Positions 23,451 to 34,945 of a DNA stretch of 64,000 bases are shown piece by piece; the first letter of the stretch is position 1; each line of letters begins with the position of its first letter. Location of the stretch: NCBI GenBank assembly GCA_946811695.1, contig OX328132.1, positions 57,716,197-57,780,196 on the forward strand, written 5' to 3'. The notes under the pieces were generated by a model, which worked only from the letters and a program-made list of their open reading frames with translations, did no database searches and was not told the origin of the DNA. A program made the translations under genes and the position numbers. The DNA comes from Gonocerus acuteangulatus (taxonomy: Eukaryota; Arthropoda; Insecta; Hemiptera; Coreidae).

Positions 23451-24590
23451 TTCTCAACAGCTAACTATATGCATCTCTTCATGAATTTCTTTAGGTTTGT
23501 CAATAATTGACAGACCAATTATTAAAACTGAGAACTACAGTCAACAGCAGGATCGAAGATATCCAGAACAAATTATTCAAAATAATAGGTTCTTGGTTGT
23601 TCTTTTTTAGCACAATTTTGTCCCAATTCTCGATTTAATTGATTCCTTAGGTATTCAATCATCTGTAGTGCAGAAGAATTAATGCTGATATCTTGTTATC
23701 TAAATTATTTGGGAATATGATTGAAGGATTCATACCTACCAACATTTTTATTTAGGAAATCACTTATATTTGAATTATCTTATGGTAAACCTAAAATATA
23801 TCTTGAAAAATAAAGTTCAAACATATAAAATAAAATATTTCATAAAAATAACAGTTGAAATTCTCACTAATTTGTTCAATAGTTTAATGATATGCTAATT
23901 AAACAATACAATTGTTGATTATTCATATAACTATTGCTTTTGGTACACTTTTTGAACAATAAGTAATAAATATGCTTAAAAGAATTCATAGAAATAAAAA
24001 GTTCATGCATTAATCTTTGTTATTTATATTTTGTTAATTATCATAAAAAATAATCAATTACTTTGCAAAAATTACTAAGTTTGCTAAATACCTTTAATCT
24101 CAAAAGAAGAAAAACATATATGTACCTTTTAAGAGCAATGAAACTTCATACAATGGAATAGTCTCCCAAAATAATCGAAGATGTGCCCCAAGAATGTTGG
24201 GAAGAAACAGGGCTACAAAGAACTTCTGCTATTTTAACTACTAACACTTAAAAGAAAATAAAACACTAAGGCAGACTCTTCAATCATAAAAACGCTCTTA
24301 AAATCTCACAAAGCACGCAGCATCGAGGTAGGGTAGAGGATATAATCCAAAGCACTAAAACAGCAGGAAAATAATCATTTTACAATTACGAGAAAACACT
24401 AAAAGTTGACAAATATAATTTATATTGTCGTAAAATTTGAATTTATTATTTATTTATTCATTGTATTTACGAGCCCGCAAAGTAGCGACTTGCTCGTTAT
24501 GTAAAATTTGAAAGTAAATTATAGAAGTTGAAATATTAGTGGAATAAAATTAATAGCTATTCTCGAAATAAATATATCATTACTGAAAAT
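23451..24590. other. AT-rich stretch without a recognisable gene
   Basis: No open frame or known repeat recognised. Confidence 0.5.
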
Positions 24591-24599
24591 TAAGTACCT

Positions 24600-25057
24600 A
24601 CCCAAGCGATCCAATATCCTACGAATCCAATCTCTCCAATCCAAAATACTCAGCAAAATAGTCAATGCTCCGTTCTATGTTTCAAACTTCACTATCCATA
24701 ACGACCTAGAAATCCCCTTTGTCCAAACCCTGTGCAAAACACGATACTTAACTTGCACTCCCGCTTGCCTGGTCACGACAATCCCCTAATCAATAACCTA
24801 TCCTCATCCTCCATTCCCGGTAACCCTCACCGTCGCATTAAGCGCAAGTGGCCTAGAGACCTATTGTGATCTAACTATGTAATTTAAATATGTAAATATT
24901 GTAAATAGCTAATCAAGAGTAAATGTAACCTGTACTAAAAGTTCAAGATAATAGGTTTTGGCCATTGGGCCTTTTTTCCTGTCGGTTTTTCATAACAGGT
25001 ATCCAAGAACAAAATAATTATAAAAAATACTTGATGTATTGTGCAATTGTCGAATAA

Positions 25058-25115
<58 letters not shown>
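24600..25115 (+). mobile_element. Jockey-type LINE, 3' fragment
   Basis: The translation shows a Jockey-like C-terminus: QSKILSKIVNAPFYVSNFTI, then NDLEIPFVQ, then after a frameshift GNPHRRIKRKWPRDLL with a stop near 24870. A 3' UTR follows (GGTTTTGGCCATTGGGCC) and ends in AATAAAGA and (TA)n (25061-25114). The coding part is 5'-truncated, as usual for dead LINE copies. The clade call rests on the VNAPxYVSN and KRKWPxDL motifs known from Jockey elements. Confidence 0.75.
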
Positions 25116-25117
<2 letters not shown>

Positions 25118-25709
25118 CTAAGAAAAAAGTACCTATAATACAATATGGTGATTAAATATGTTGGCTTGTGGGAAACACTTCATATTAGCTCCTTTCCGTA
25201 AAAGGCTTCAACTAAAAGGAAAATGTTCTTTTTTTCAGGCAATTAAGAAAACCAGGGAAACAAACGTTTGAGATTTTCTTCATTTGAGGCTGCTAGTTCG
25301 TTCAAATCTATTCTTAAAAGGGATATTAATAAGATTTCGAACAGGTACCTCCTTCTTATCATAATTCTTAGCCCTTTTCTAAGTATTTAATAAAAAAACA
25401 CGAAGAGTCCAAATCGCATCATATGTGTTAATAGAATATCGCCATCTAGGGTGAGTTCGGAAACATTTCCGAGGTTTTCTCGTAATAAAAAAAGACAGAA
25501 TTGTTATACAACTCTTGACAAAATTAATGTAAGAACCTTTAACCTGTCTCTATCGAATAGAGTATTTTGTTTTTTGAATATCTCAAAAAATTTCAATTTT
25601 TTTTAATTGCTAAAATCAGTCCGAACTCACCCCTACGTGTGGAGTAAATAAGCTTGTACCTACGTGTAAAACTTTCAGTCATAAACCTTTAAACTCATCT
25701 CTAAGCTAA

Positions 25710-25971
25710 ATAATTGAGAAGATATGGTCGACCGTTCGGAAGTAGGAAGCGTTGATCGTCGGGGTTTCGGTCAGTGTTCTTATTCAATAAAACACATTTT
25801 ATTGAATGTGAATTGACATGAAGATGGCTTGTATAGCAAGCCGAAACGTTGGCGGCAATAAATATACATTTTTAGCAAATAAAATGTGTTTTATTGAATA
25901 AGAACACTGACCGAAACCCCGACGATCAACGCTTCCTACTTCCGAACGGTCGACCATATCTTCTCAATTAT
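25710..25971. repeat. perfect 95 bp inverted repeat at the Penelope 5' end
   Basis: 25710-25804 is the exact reverse complement of 25877-25971. The 72 bp loop (25805-25876) contains the hammerhead-like segment and GGCGGCAATAAATATACATT. The right arm runs into the upstream part of the coding frame. Inverted partial terminal repeats at the 5' side are a known feature of Penelope-like insertions. Single-stranded DNA or RNA of this region would form a very stable hairpin. Confidence 0.95.
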
Positions 25972-25998
25972 CTACAAATTGGGGTGAATAGAAACATT

Positions 25999-28603
25999 AT
26001 GGACACAACACAAAGAAGGACAAGACTCCAAACCCGGTTAGCCATGCAGAGGATGCACACAGACAAACCTATGGAGACCAATTTGCTGAACACGGAAAGG
26101 AAAAATGTAGTAACTGATCTACCGAATACAGATGAGGTACGCAACTTTTTTAAGAATAGTAAATCTAAATATCCCGAATTAAAGAACCTCATTAATAAAC
26201 TTTCCCACGTCACCCAGACCAATATTAATGCTAGGGAACATAGGATCTTTCTTCTGAAGTGCCGCAAACAACATGTATTCCCAAAATTTATCGACAACTC
26301 CCTTAACAATATTGTACTCCCACCCCGTTATTCCGAAAAACTTATTAAGATTAAAAATAACTTTTAGAAATCCCTGTTAAATATAAAAATAATGGAAATC
26401 AATGATAAGATACAGTATAGAGATAAGAAACTTGAAAATATGTATAACTCCCTCCGGGATAATATCGACAGAAGAGATTTCAACAAACTTATCTCCTTTT
26501 TAGAGACAATGAAAATGAACTCTAAAACTCATAAAAAACAAACACACATTGCCAAGTTCAACTCAATACTAAGTGATTCCCAAAAAAAGAAAACTTATCC
26601 ATCCGGAAATCCTGAATGGGTGCACAATATCTCTTCTACCGATATTCCCCCCGAGGTTAATAACATTTTGTCACTAGGGCCCAATTTTGCTACACCTGTC
26701 AATAACCTCAGCAAATTGGTCCCAAAATTGATAACTGATATCGAATACATTCACCGTGATAAACTTCTTTCTGTAAATGAAGAAGAGCGAGAGCTTTCCC
26801 GTTATCGCATTTCCAATATCATGACCAATCATCTCCACCGCCCCCCCCAACAAATCCTCTAACCTTTCCCATAAATTTTTCCAAGACTTGAAATCTACCC
26901 GCTCCTTCCTTAGTACACATAACCAACTTATTGTAAGCAGAGCTGACAAAGGCAACAAGACAGTCATTATGGACAGGACTGAATACACCGACAAAATGTT
27001 TAAGCTCCTCTCTGACAACACTACATACTCACCCGTCCACAAGAACAAAGACCCTACTCCCAATCTTATAAAAACCTTCAACACACACATCCGCAAACTC
27101 CGTTACAATCACGAAATTGACAAACGTACCTACTACAGACTTATCTCTTACAACTCCCAAGCCCCCAGATGTTATGGTCTCCCAAAAATTCATAAACCTA
27201 ACAATCCCTTACGTCCTATCGTATCCAACATCAACTCACCCTCCTCTAATCTCAGTAAATTTCTCCTAACCCCCCTACAAGCCCTTAGCCATAATAATTC
27301 CTACGATGTCCAGAATTCCTACGACCTAAAACAACAACTTTCTTCGATTAACGTCCCTCATAATTTTATCCTTGTCTCCCTCGATGCTGAGTCTCTTTTT
27401 ACCAACATCCCCATTGGCAAAGCCCTTGAAATCGTCGAAACCAATTGGCAAACTATAGAACCCCACACCAAATTATCCCAAGCCTCCTATCTTGAATCCC
27501 TATCCCTATGTTGTAAATCTGGCTACCTCCTTTTCCAAGACAAATACTACCACCAAACCTCTGGCCTCGCCATGGGAAATTGTCTCGCACCCGATATAGC
27601 CAATATCACCCTAAATGACCTCCTCAATCTCACCCTCCCGATGTTCCCCAACGACATAATTTTCATTAAAAAATATCTAGATGACCTTTTCCTCATCCTC
27701 AACCCGCATAGTATTCCTCTGATCTTAGCCGCCTTTAACTCCTACCACCCCCGATTGAAATTCACCGTTGAAACCGAATCCAATAACTCTCTACCCTTCC
27801 TAGACCTACTTGTGATTAGAAATCCCGATGGCTCCTTATCCACCGATTGGTACACCAAACCCACTTACTCTGGCCGACTCCTCCATTACCAATCCTCACA
27901 CCCCCCTCATCAAATCCTCAATACAGCTAGAAACCTAATATTTCGATCCCTTACCCTATCTGATCCTAAATTTCATCCCAAGAACTCATCCCGACTCCTA
28001 GAAATACTCAAAGCCAATGGTTTCCCGAAACACACCATCACCTCCCTCATAAATTCAATTAAAAATCCTAAACCCCCCTCCACCTCGCAAGATAGTGTCG
28101 CCCCCCTATTCAGATCCCTTCCGTACATCCCTAACCTCTCTGAAAAAATCCAAAAATCCCTCAGAAGCACATTTCCCAACCTAAATCTAGGTCTATCCAC
28201 TAAAAATAAACTGAAAACCATATATACCACACTCAAAGACCCCATCCCACAAGGAAATAGATCCAACGTCGTTTACCGAATTCCTTGCTCTACACCACAC
28301 TGCAACAGCACTTACATTGGACAGACGAAGAACCGCATTCATAGCAGACTCACAACACACAAATACAACATTAAGAACAGAGACATTAAAACCGCACTTT
28401 CTAGACACGCTATCACGGACGGACATAAATTTGATTTCCAAAACTTCTCCATCCTCTCCACTGAACCCAACCTTGAGAAGCGTCTCCTTTCTGAATCCAT
28501 ATATATCCATCTAGAAAACAATCCCGTCAATGACAAAATTGACAAAGAAGTCATCTCCTCAACCTATTCCAAAATTTTCCATATCCTCAAAACCTCCCGT
28601 TAG
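25999..28603 (+). pseudogene. Penelope-like RT with GIY-YIG endonuclease, two lesions
   Basis: The frame begins near the first Met (MDTTQRRTRLQTRLAMQRMH). A TAG at 26365-26367 breaks it in the N-terminal region. A frame change occurs in the C8 run at 26841-26848; the rest is open from there to 28603. RT landmarks: SRADKGNKTVIMDR, YGLPKIHKP, SLDAESLFTNIPI, TSGLAMGNCLAPDIANI, and the catalytic KKYLDDLFLIL near 27670. The C-terminal GIY-YIG nuclease shows VYRIPCS, then TYIGQTKNRIHSRLTTHK near 28310, with a Cys pair before it, and an SESIYIHLENN block near 28495. Penelope elements use this nuclease for target-primed reverse transcription. The C8 lesion may be a sequencing indel, in which case only the TAG remains. 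Confidence 0.92.
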
Positions 28604-28642
28604 GTAATCCCACCCGGTTCGTTGCCCTATTCCCACACACCG

Positions 28643-28912
28643 TCTGATCCTTCCTTGTACCTGCAATACCCATCGGCAAGTCCTTTATCTTTACCGCCGT
28701 CCCTTTGTCCTTACTCCCAGGTCGACTTCCCCCCACCCCCTCACCCCCATCCTCTCCTGTCTAGCCCTGGCCCAATCCTTCCCTGTACCTGCAATATCCA
28801 TCGGCAAGTCCTTTATCTTTACCGCGGTCTTTACCCTCTGTCCTTACTCCCAGCCCCACTTCTCTCCACCCCCTCCCCCCCATCCTCTACTGTCTAGCCC
28901 TGACCCATCCTT
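28643..28912. repeat. C-rich direct duplication in the Penelope 3' region
   Basis: The text CCTGCAATAYCCATCGGCAA, TCCTTTATCTTTACCGC, GTCCTTACTCCCAG, then C-rich CACCCCCTCMCCCCCATCCT occurs twice with a period of about 130 bp. It lies between the stop of the ORF and the TA-rich duplicates. Confidence 0.85.
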
Positions 28913-28968
28913 CCAGTCTTCAGAAATGTTCTCTTCTTGAAACGGGACAGTTCTCAATCTTCTCAACA

Positions 28969-29047
28969 GGTATGTTACTATGACACTTGTACTGTATTCG
29001 CTTGGATACCATATACATTTATATTTATTTATATTGCTATTATTATG

Positions 29048-29129
<82 letters not shown>

Positions 29130-29277
29130 TTTCAAGCATATAGGTACTCATATTTATGTTAATGTTTCTAGCAATAGGTATGTTACTATGACACTTGTAC
29201 TGTATTCGCTTGGATACCATATACATGTAAGTATATTTATTTATATTGCTATTATTATACTATATATATATATATAC

Positions 29278-29345
<68 letters not shown>

Positions 29346-29388
29346 TTTCAAGCATATAGGTACTCATATTTATGTTAATGTTTCTAGC
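28969..29388. repeat. 208 bp tandem duplication, each unit with (TA)n
   Basis: GGTATGTTACTATGACACTT starts at 28969 and again at 29177. Both units run through CGCTTGGATACCATATACAT, a (TA)n tract and TTTTCAAGCATATAGGTACT to ATGTTTCTAGC. The TA tracts differ in length and in interspersed ACATA, so the units have diverged mainly in the microsatellite. Confidence 0.9.
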
Positions 29389-29435
29389 CTTTTTTTTGTC
29401 CTTACCATTGTTATACCATATATGTTTTTACAGCC

Positions 29436-29468
29436 CTGAAGATGGCTTGTATAGCAAGCCGAAACGTT
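29436..29468 (+). ncRNA. hammerhead-ribozyme-like motif in the Penelope terminal repeat
   Basis: CTGAAGA (29436-29442) is followed by a 6 bp stem GGCTTG/CAAGCC (29444-29449, 29455-29460) with loop TATAG, then GAAA and CGTT (29461-29468). This matches the hammerhead core order CUGANGA, stem II, GAAA and a minimal palindromic stem III (ACGU) with H17 = U, as reported for Penelope-like elements. The upstream copy (25818-25850) has ATGAAGA instead of CTGAAGA and should be dead. Stem I is not clear by eye; activity is inferred only. Confidence 0.55.
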
Positions 29469-29921
29469 GGCGGCAATAAATATACATTTTAGCAAATAAA
29501 ATGTGTTTTATTGAATAAGAACACTGACCGAAACCCCGACGATCAACGCTTCCTTCTAAGCTAAATAGATATTTAATTAAGTTAAAAGGAAAGAAATTGT
29601 TGTTCGCATTAATTATTTAATAACGAAATAATAATGAACGGATTTTTTCAGAATATATCGTTGACCATGGAAATTACCGGGTCCAGTCTTAATAATTTAT
29701 TAAACTACATGATTATATAAAAATGAGTTTTTTTAGCCAACGTTTTTTCCTTTGACTATAATAATCACACCTAACCTGTCTAAAAAAATATTTTAACTAA
29801 TCAGTAAACAAAATCTCAGTAAGCAAAAAATATTACTATATAAAAAGGGGCGTTGAGGTAAGAAAAAATTATTATATAATAAGCAAATCAACCAAAAAAA
29901 CTCGTTCCAAAAACAAGCTAC

Positions 29922-29926
29922 ACTCA

Positions 29927-29995
<69 letters not shown>
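29922..29995. repeat. (CA)n with a (CG)n core
   Basis: CA repeats interrupted by about 18 bp of alternating CG (ACGCGCGCGCGCGCGCGCA). Alternating purine-pyrimidine runs like this can adopt Z-DNA. It directly precedes a MITE fragment. Confidence 0.95.
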
Positions 29996-29997
<2 letters not shown>

Positions 29998-30002
29998 CAA
30001 AT

Positions 30003-30088
30003 TGTTAGTATTCCATACACCGGAAATGGTCTCAGCCCCCCGAAATTTTCCCCGCCCTCTCCGAAATTATTTTCTATATACGCCCATG
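30003..30088. mobile_element. right end of the CATGGGCG MITE
   Basis: GTTAGTATTCCATACACCGG, AAATGGTCTCAGCCCCCCG and TATATACGCCCATG match the right part of the complete copy at 10647-10894. The left end is replaced by the CA/CG microsatellite. The Ty3/gypsy sequence begins immediately downstream. Confidence 0.8.
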
Positions 30089-30095
30089 GTTAACT

Positions 30096-31345
30096 GGTGC
30101 CGAAACCCGGGATTATTGTGACGCAGTATACGGTCGCGTAGTGTATGGGCCGCGATCAGTGCTGGAATCGATTGAAGAACGACTTAACCAGAGAAGAATG
30201 GACATAACACAGGAAGTTCAAATCACTACAGCCACGATAGAGCTGCCGAAGTTAAAATCGGCGGTTGCGCAAGACATGCGCAACGCGATTAGCCAAGTGG
30301 AGAAATTCACCGGAGAAGTAGGGGAGTTAGCGCACTTCCTGAAGGACGGAGAGCGATTATCGAAGGCCATGACAGCCAAGGAAAATGCCGCATGGCTAGA
30401 CTCCAGCGATGTAACAACGCTGAGAGCTGCACTTGTGGACCGAGTGAAGAGGAACGTGCTTAATCAGATTCAGTGCGACACGGGTACCGACTGGGACACG
30501 GTAAAGGATAGACTGAAGCGGGCTTACGGAGGCGGGAGATGGACACCGGAAGAAGACACCATCCGCATGCTACAGGAAACAAAGGGACCGAGAGACTCGA
30601 ATGGATCTTTTGCCAGTAGACTGGTTTCATGGTATGAGAAAATCCTAGAGAAATTGGGTGAACGTGCAGGGGATCCGGACACAGAGGCAATGAAGACCGT
30701 CGTTGAAAGAGTGATAAAAGTTCACCTCACCAAGCAGGCAGGGAAACCGACAGGCACTGATAACTTTAGAGTTGCGGCCCGAGCTCTAGTCGAGGAAGAC
30801 GAAAAGGAGTTGGAGCACCACTGTGCGGAGAGGGACCAGAGTAGTTGGCAACAAGCAAGACGACGCCGGAGGATAGACTACCCCAAGAACCAATGTGCGA
30901 AGAGCCACGTAGGTGGCCTAGCTGGCAACCGGTGAGACAAGGCAGCTACCCGAGAGGAGGCGGACGGCCGACAGAACGAGAAACCCCTCGACGCAGGAAT
31001 TACCGAGAACCTGTTGCAGCACCTAAAACGTGCTACGAGTGTTGAAGGCAAGGGCATATTGCAGCCCGCTGCCCTAGAATACAGTGCTTCGAGTGTAATA
31101 ATACGGGCCACGTCGCTAGACACCTCCCCTATATACGGAAGAAGAACCAGGACAGGGGAGAACCAATGGTGGTCATCTGCCAGGAGGTTCAACCTAGGGA
31201 AGCGAGCAACCCAATGAGCGAGGAGTCTGTCAGAGACTCGGATGACGATAGCGACTCAGGAGACGAGCCTGACCGGACAGCAACTAGGACACACCGTTCC
31301 TACGATGTGGTCCTGCGCACGAACCAGGTCGCTGGGAAGAGAACA
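30096..31345 (+). pseudogene. gag of the Ty3/gypsy element, disrupted
   Basis: An open frame to 30935 gives a helix-rich capsid-like protein. It contains TGTDWDTVKDRLKRAYGGGR and GSFASRLVSWYEKI, which look like the central capsid region. The frame then shifts by one near 30850-30930. It continues with a basic stretch and a CCHC knuckle (CYEC, then RQGHIAARC) broken by TGA at 31043-31045, and a second knuckle (CFECNNTGHVAR) that lost its last Cys. The tail is acidic and Ser/Asp-rich. The start codon is unclear because the frame is open upstream into the primer-binding region. Confidence 0.8.
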
Positions 31346-31399
31346 TGAGGTAAGGGTGAGTGGCGTGGCAACCAGAAGAAGCTCGGCAGAGGAAGGAAC

Positions 31400-34300
31400 G
31401 GAGGGTTGCCAATCATAAGGGTGAAGGGAGTGGAGTGGCTGATTGACACATGTACCCTCATCAGCGAGGCGGCGATGACGAAGAAACAGAACGAGTGGAA
31501 GAAGCCCAGCGTCAAGGCATGCGGCTGCAACTTAGTCACTCTAGGAGGAGACTGTAAGGTGTTTGGCGAGGTTGAGATCCCAACTGAAGAGCGGGGAGTT
31601 AGTGTTAATGTGACGATCGCTCATGTGGTTTCCTTGATGCCGAAGAAATACAGTGGCATCCTAGGATGCAACGCCCTGAAACTGCTAGGAGTAAGGTTGA
31701 GGACAAAGAAGGGGAAGTGGAAGGTACAAGTGAGCAGGCGCACATATCAAGCGACAGAAGCGTTGGCAGCGAATAAGAAGGTGGGGGAAGTGGGAGAACA
31801 TACCGAGGATCTGGATGGGCTCAGAAGGAAATTCGCGGAGAGCTACGGGAAGAAAGAGACCGAGCGTACCGTGTATGTGAAAGAGCGGCGCTATCCTCAA
31901 GTCATGAAAGAGGCAATCCAGAAAGAAGTCCAGAGCCTTGTAGCACAAGGGATTATTGTGCCGAGTACCTCCGGGTACAACAGCCCCCTGTGGGCAGTGT
32001 CGAAAGCGGGCGCACCAGGAAAATATAGGTAGTCGTTGATTATCGGCGACTCAACGAGTTTACGAAGGAACTACACTACGCCCTTCCGAGGATGGAAGAT
32101 ATTCTGGACCAATTTGCAGGAGCCAAAATCTTCAGTACCCTGGATTTTAAGGCAGGATATCATCACATCGAGATGCACCCACCAGACGCTGAGAATACTG
32201 CGTTTTCATTCGAGAGAGGGACTTCCATTTCATTAGGATGCCATTTGGATTGAAGAATGTGCCGGAAACGTTCCAGTGTCTAATGGATGAGTTCCTTCTG
32301 GGCCTGAAGACGGATTTCGTTCAGGGCTACATGGACGATCTCCTCGTCTTCAGCAAATCGATCACAGAATACCGGCGTCACTTAAGAAGAGTGTTTGAGC
32401 AGCTTCGCGAAGACCTAAAGCTGTTTCCGGAGAAGACTCACATCGGCGTATCAAGTGTGATCTTTTTGGGCCATAATATTTCTCACGAAGGGATCCGGCC
32501 TGACCCCGGTTAGATAGAGGCTCTGGAGAATATCAAACTCCCCACCAATGTGAAAGAAATACGCGGGCTACTCGGAGATTTGAATGACTACCGTCGGTTC
32601 GTCCCGAACATGGCGAAGAAAATATCTGCAATCATCGACCTTCTCAAGAAAGGAAAGAAAGTGAAGGTAACTGAGGACATACTCCGGAATATGTAAAGTT
32701 GCATAGATATGCTCAAAGCGGTCCTAGCTGTCCCCGACTTCAATAAGTCGTTCGTCCTCACGACTAACACCAGTGATAGAGCAGTCGGAGCGGTGCTCGA
32801 GCAATAAGGGCAGAACGGGGACCAGCCTATAGCGTACGCCAGCAGGAGACTAACGGTAGCAGAAGAGCGGTATAGGGCTTTGGAGAGAGAACTTCTAGCG
32901 ATAGTGTGGGCTGTTGAACACTTTCGGTCCTATCTCTACGGCCGAGCGTTCGTCATTAAAACAGACCACAAGCCGCTCCAGTGGGTAGCAACACTCAGAG
33001 AAACGACAGCTTATATCACCAGGTAGAAGAAACGACTAGCACAATATACTTCCACAGTACATTACACTCCAGGGCGCGACGATGTTGTCGCCGACTGGCT
33101 GTCCAGACTACAACGCGTCACCGCAGCAGATGCGGTTGACAGTGGAGAAGGGCCGTCACTCCGTCAATTTTTCCAGGACTGGACGTCAGACGAAATCCAA
33201 GATAGCCGCGACGACAGCTCAGCGACAGATTCCGCGGAAGAAGAGGATCGGAAACTTGAGGAAATCGATGACATCCTTGTGGCGCAAAAGCGATACATCA
33301 TCTGGAAGACTGTCCAATCTGGATCACCCTAGATTCAGTACGGACGGAGGACGAAATCCAGACTTACCTGCATCGTTCGAACTACTCCTATGGTCACAGA
33401 CGACACGGTATGTCGGCTCCTAGAAGACGCGTCTCTACTGGGGAAAACTACATACCTGTTTGTTGGAAATGCGGTCGTCTGGAGTAAGATATCGAAATTG
33501 TGGCGGCTCCGACGTATTGGCCTGGACCGCAAGTTCGTCCGGAGTACCAGGCTAGGGGAAGTTGTGTCAGATCCGCAAGTATAATTGGATGTTACACTGG
33601 CTCAGCACCAAGGGAAAACGAACCATCGTGGGTCAGTACAGATGTTCGCCACATTGAAAAGGAAATATTTTTGGAAGGGCATAACACTTACTATTAAGGA
33701 CGCCGTGTCACAGTACGACGAAGACTAAGTACGATGGAAGACCACCGCTAGCACGGCAGGAAGAAACACTCACCCCAATTGGTCCACTCCAAGGCATCCA
33801 GACAGACCTCTTTTCATGGAAAGGACAATCATGGGTCACCATCATAGATATATTTAGTAAGGTGGTCTTTCTCGGCCAAGCCCGCCAGTGAGGTATGCGG
33901 AGCTTGCACAGGTGGGCGCAATGCTACGGGACTCCCGAGCTGTTAGTCTCCAACAGCGAGCGAGAGTTTAGAAACGAAGACGTCAAGCATCTCCTCGCAA
34001 GATGGGGTACCAGAGGACATTACACCACGCCAGGGAGGCCGCAAAGCCTTGGAGTCATTGAATGACTCCACAGCACGCTAAGTGAGCATTTACGAGTAAG
34101 TCACGCTAAGCGGGGCCTATTGTCGGCAGACGCGATGCCGGTAGCCGTGGTAGCATATAATCATTCTGTCCACAGTGTTACGGGATTCACACCGTTTGAA
34201 GTGCTGTTTGGGTCGATGAGGTTGGGCCGAGAGGTCCCCGAGAAAGCAGACGAGCGAGGAGCGGTGGCGGCGATCCGACGGTTACAGGAACATCAGAAAC

Positions 34301-34533
34301 GCGTCAGCCACACGACGGCTGTGCTCCACCACAACTTGAAGATACAAGACCCAGTAGTCCTCTTGCGGGTTGGAGATACGGTGTACAGGCGAGTTCCGTC
34401 AAACCGAGCCAAAATGGATCTACAATGCGACGGCCCCTACACAATCGTTGCCCTACGAGAGAAGAACATCGTCACGCTCCGGACGCAAGACACGCCCATT
34501 CGCCAGAAAAATGCTCATCTGGAGCAGCTCTAA
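31400..34533 (+). pseudogene. pol of the Ty3/gypsy element (PR-RT-RNaseH-IN), disrupted
   Basis: Protease: WLIDTCTLISEAAM near 31435, where the catalytic D-T-G is D-T-C. RT: an N-terminal GIIVPSTSGYNSPLW near 31950, RMPFGLKNVPETFQ near 32235 and the catalytic GYMDDLLVFSK near 32327, spread over three frames. RNase H: DRAVGAVLEQ and ELLAIVWAVEHFRSYLYG near 32775-32940, then TDHKPLQW. Integrase: the first Asp in IQTDLFSW near 33798, the second apparently N in a LVSNSEREF block near 33940, the Glu in GVIE near 34051, and YNHSVHSVTGFTPFEVLFG near 34157. An open C-terminal piece runs 34120-34533. At least eight stops or shifts. Confidence 0.9.
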
Positions 34534-34667
34534 GTCCCAGCCATGCAGCCCTCACGAAATCTTGAAACGCCAGGAAGTTAAGTTCTTATTTTTAAGGCAA
34601 ACAAATGTTGTTCTTTTTTCTCTCTCTTTCTTTTCTTCTCTCTTCTTTTCCTTTTTTAACAGAAAAT

Positions 34668-34945
34668 TTCTTTATTATTTAGTATTAGTACATGTTATTA
34701 TACGTCTATGATAGTATTCGGTATTATAAGTGGACCTTTGGGAAAAGATTCGTTATTATTTGGGTTTATTATATACTATTATACGGCTATGATTGTATTC
34801 GGTATTAAAATATGTTTTGTAAATATCTTAAGTTAAGTGTGCCTTCGGCCAGAGATTCTTTATTATTTTATATATATATTATTATATGTTTATGATAGAT
34901 TATGTATTATTATAAGTGTTGTAAATATCTTAAGTGTGCCTTTCA
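34668..34945. repeat. imperfect tandem repeat, about 100 bp unit
   Basis: TTATTATTTRGTATTAGTAC-like text, TATTATACGTCTATGATAG and GTATTCGGTATTA recur about three times. TTGTAAATATCTTAAG and GTGTGCCTT occur twice (about 34815-34850 and 34918-34942). It lies where a 3' LTR would be expected, but no LTR ends are recognisable. Confidence 0.65.

Larger units (their letters stand above)
25713..29554 (+). mobile_element. Penelope-like element with 13 bp TSD
   Basis: A 13 bp direct repeat TCTAAGCTAAATA flanks the unit (25700-25712 and 29555-29567). The terminal block from the hammerhead-like motif to GATCAACGCTTCC occurs at about 25818-25933 and again at 29436-29554, as the direct pseudo-LTR of Penelope-like elements does. 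The inverted copy 25710-25804 lies in front. Between them lie an RT plus GIY-YIG frame and a long 3' region with tandem repeats. The preserved TSD suggests fairly recent insertion, yet the ORF has one stop and one frameshift. Confidence 0.93.
30095..34533 (+). mobile_element. Ty3/gypsy LTR retrotransposon internal region, decayed
   Basis: The order is primer-binding-site-like TGGTGCCGAAACCCGGGA (30095-30112), gag with zinc knuckles, protease, RT, RNase H and integrase, the Ty3/gypsy arrangement. I see no LTR at either side: the left edge abuts a MITE end and the right passes into an AT-rich repeat. Base composition (about half GC, with many CG dinucleotides) is strikingly unlike the AT-rich surroundings. 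Multiple stops and shifts show that the copy is dead. Confidence 0.9.

Noticed and set aside
26674..28554. Antisense ORFs across the Penelope-like RT
   Set aside because: No recognisable motifs; explained by the C-rich codon use of the sense strand.
29793..30020. Open frames rich in alternating Tyr-Ile or Cys-Val across microsatellites (also near 3.9, 6.8, 9.4, 13.2, 29, 40.5, 53.8 kb)
   Set aside because: They are translations of (TA)n or (CA)n tracts, which lack stops in some frames; no domain extends outside the tract.
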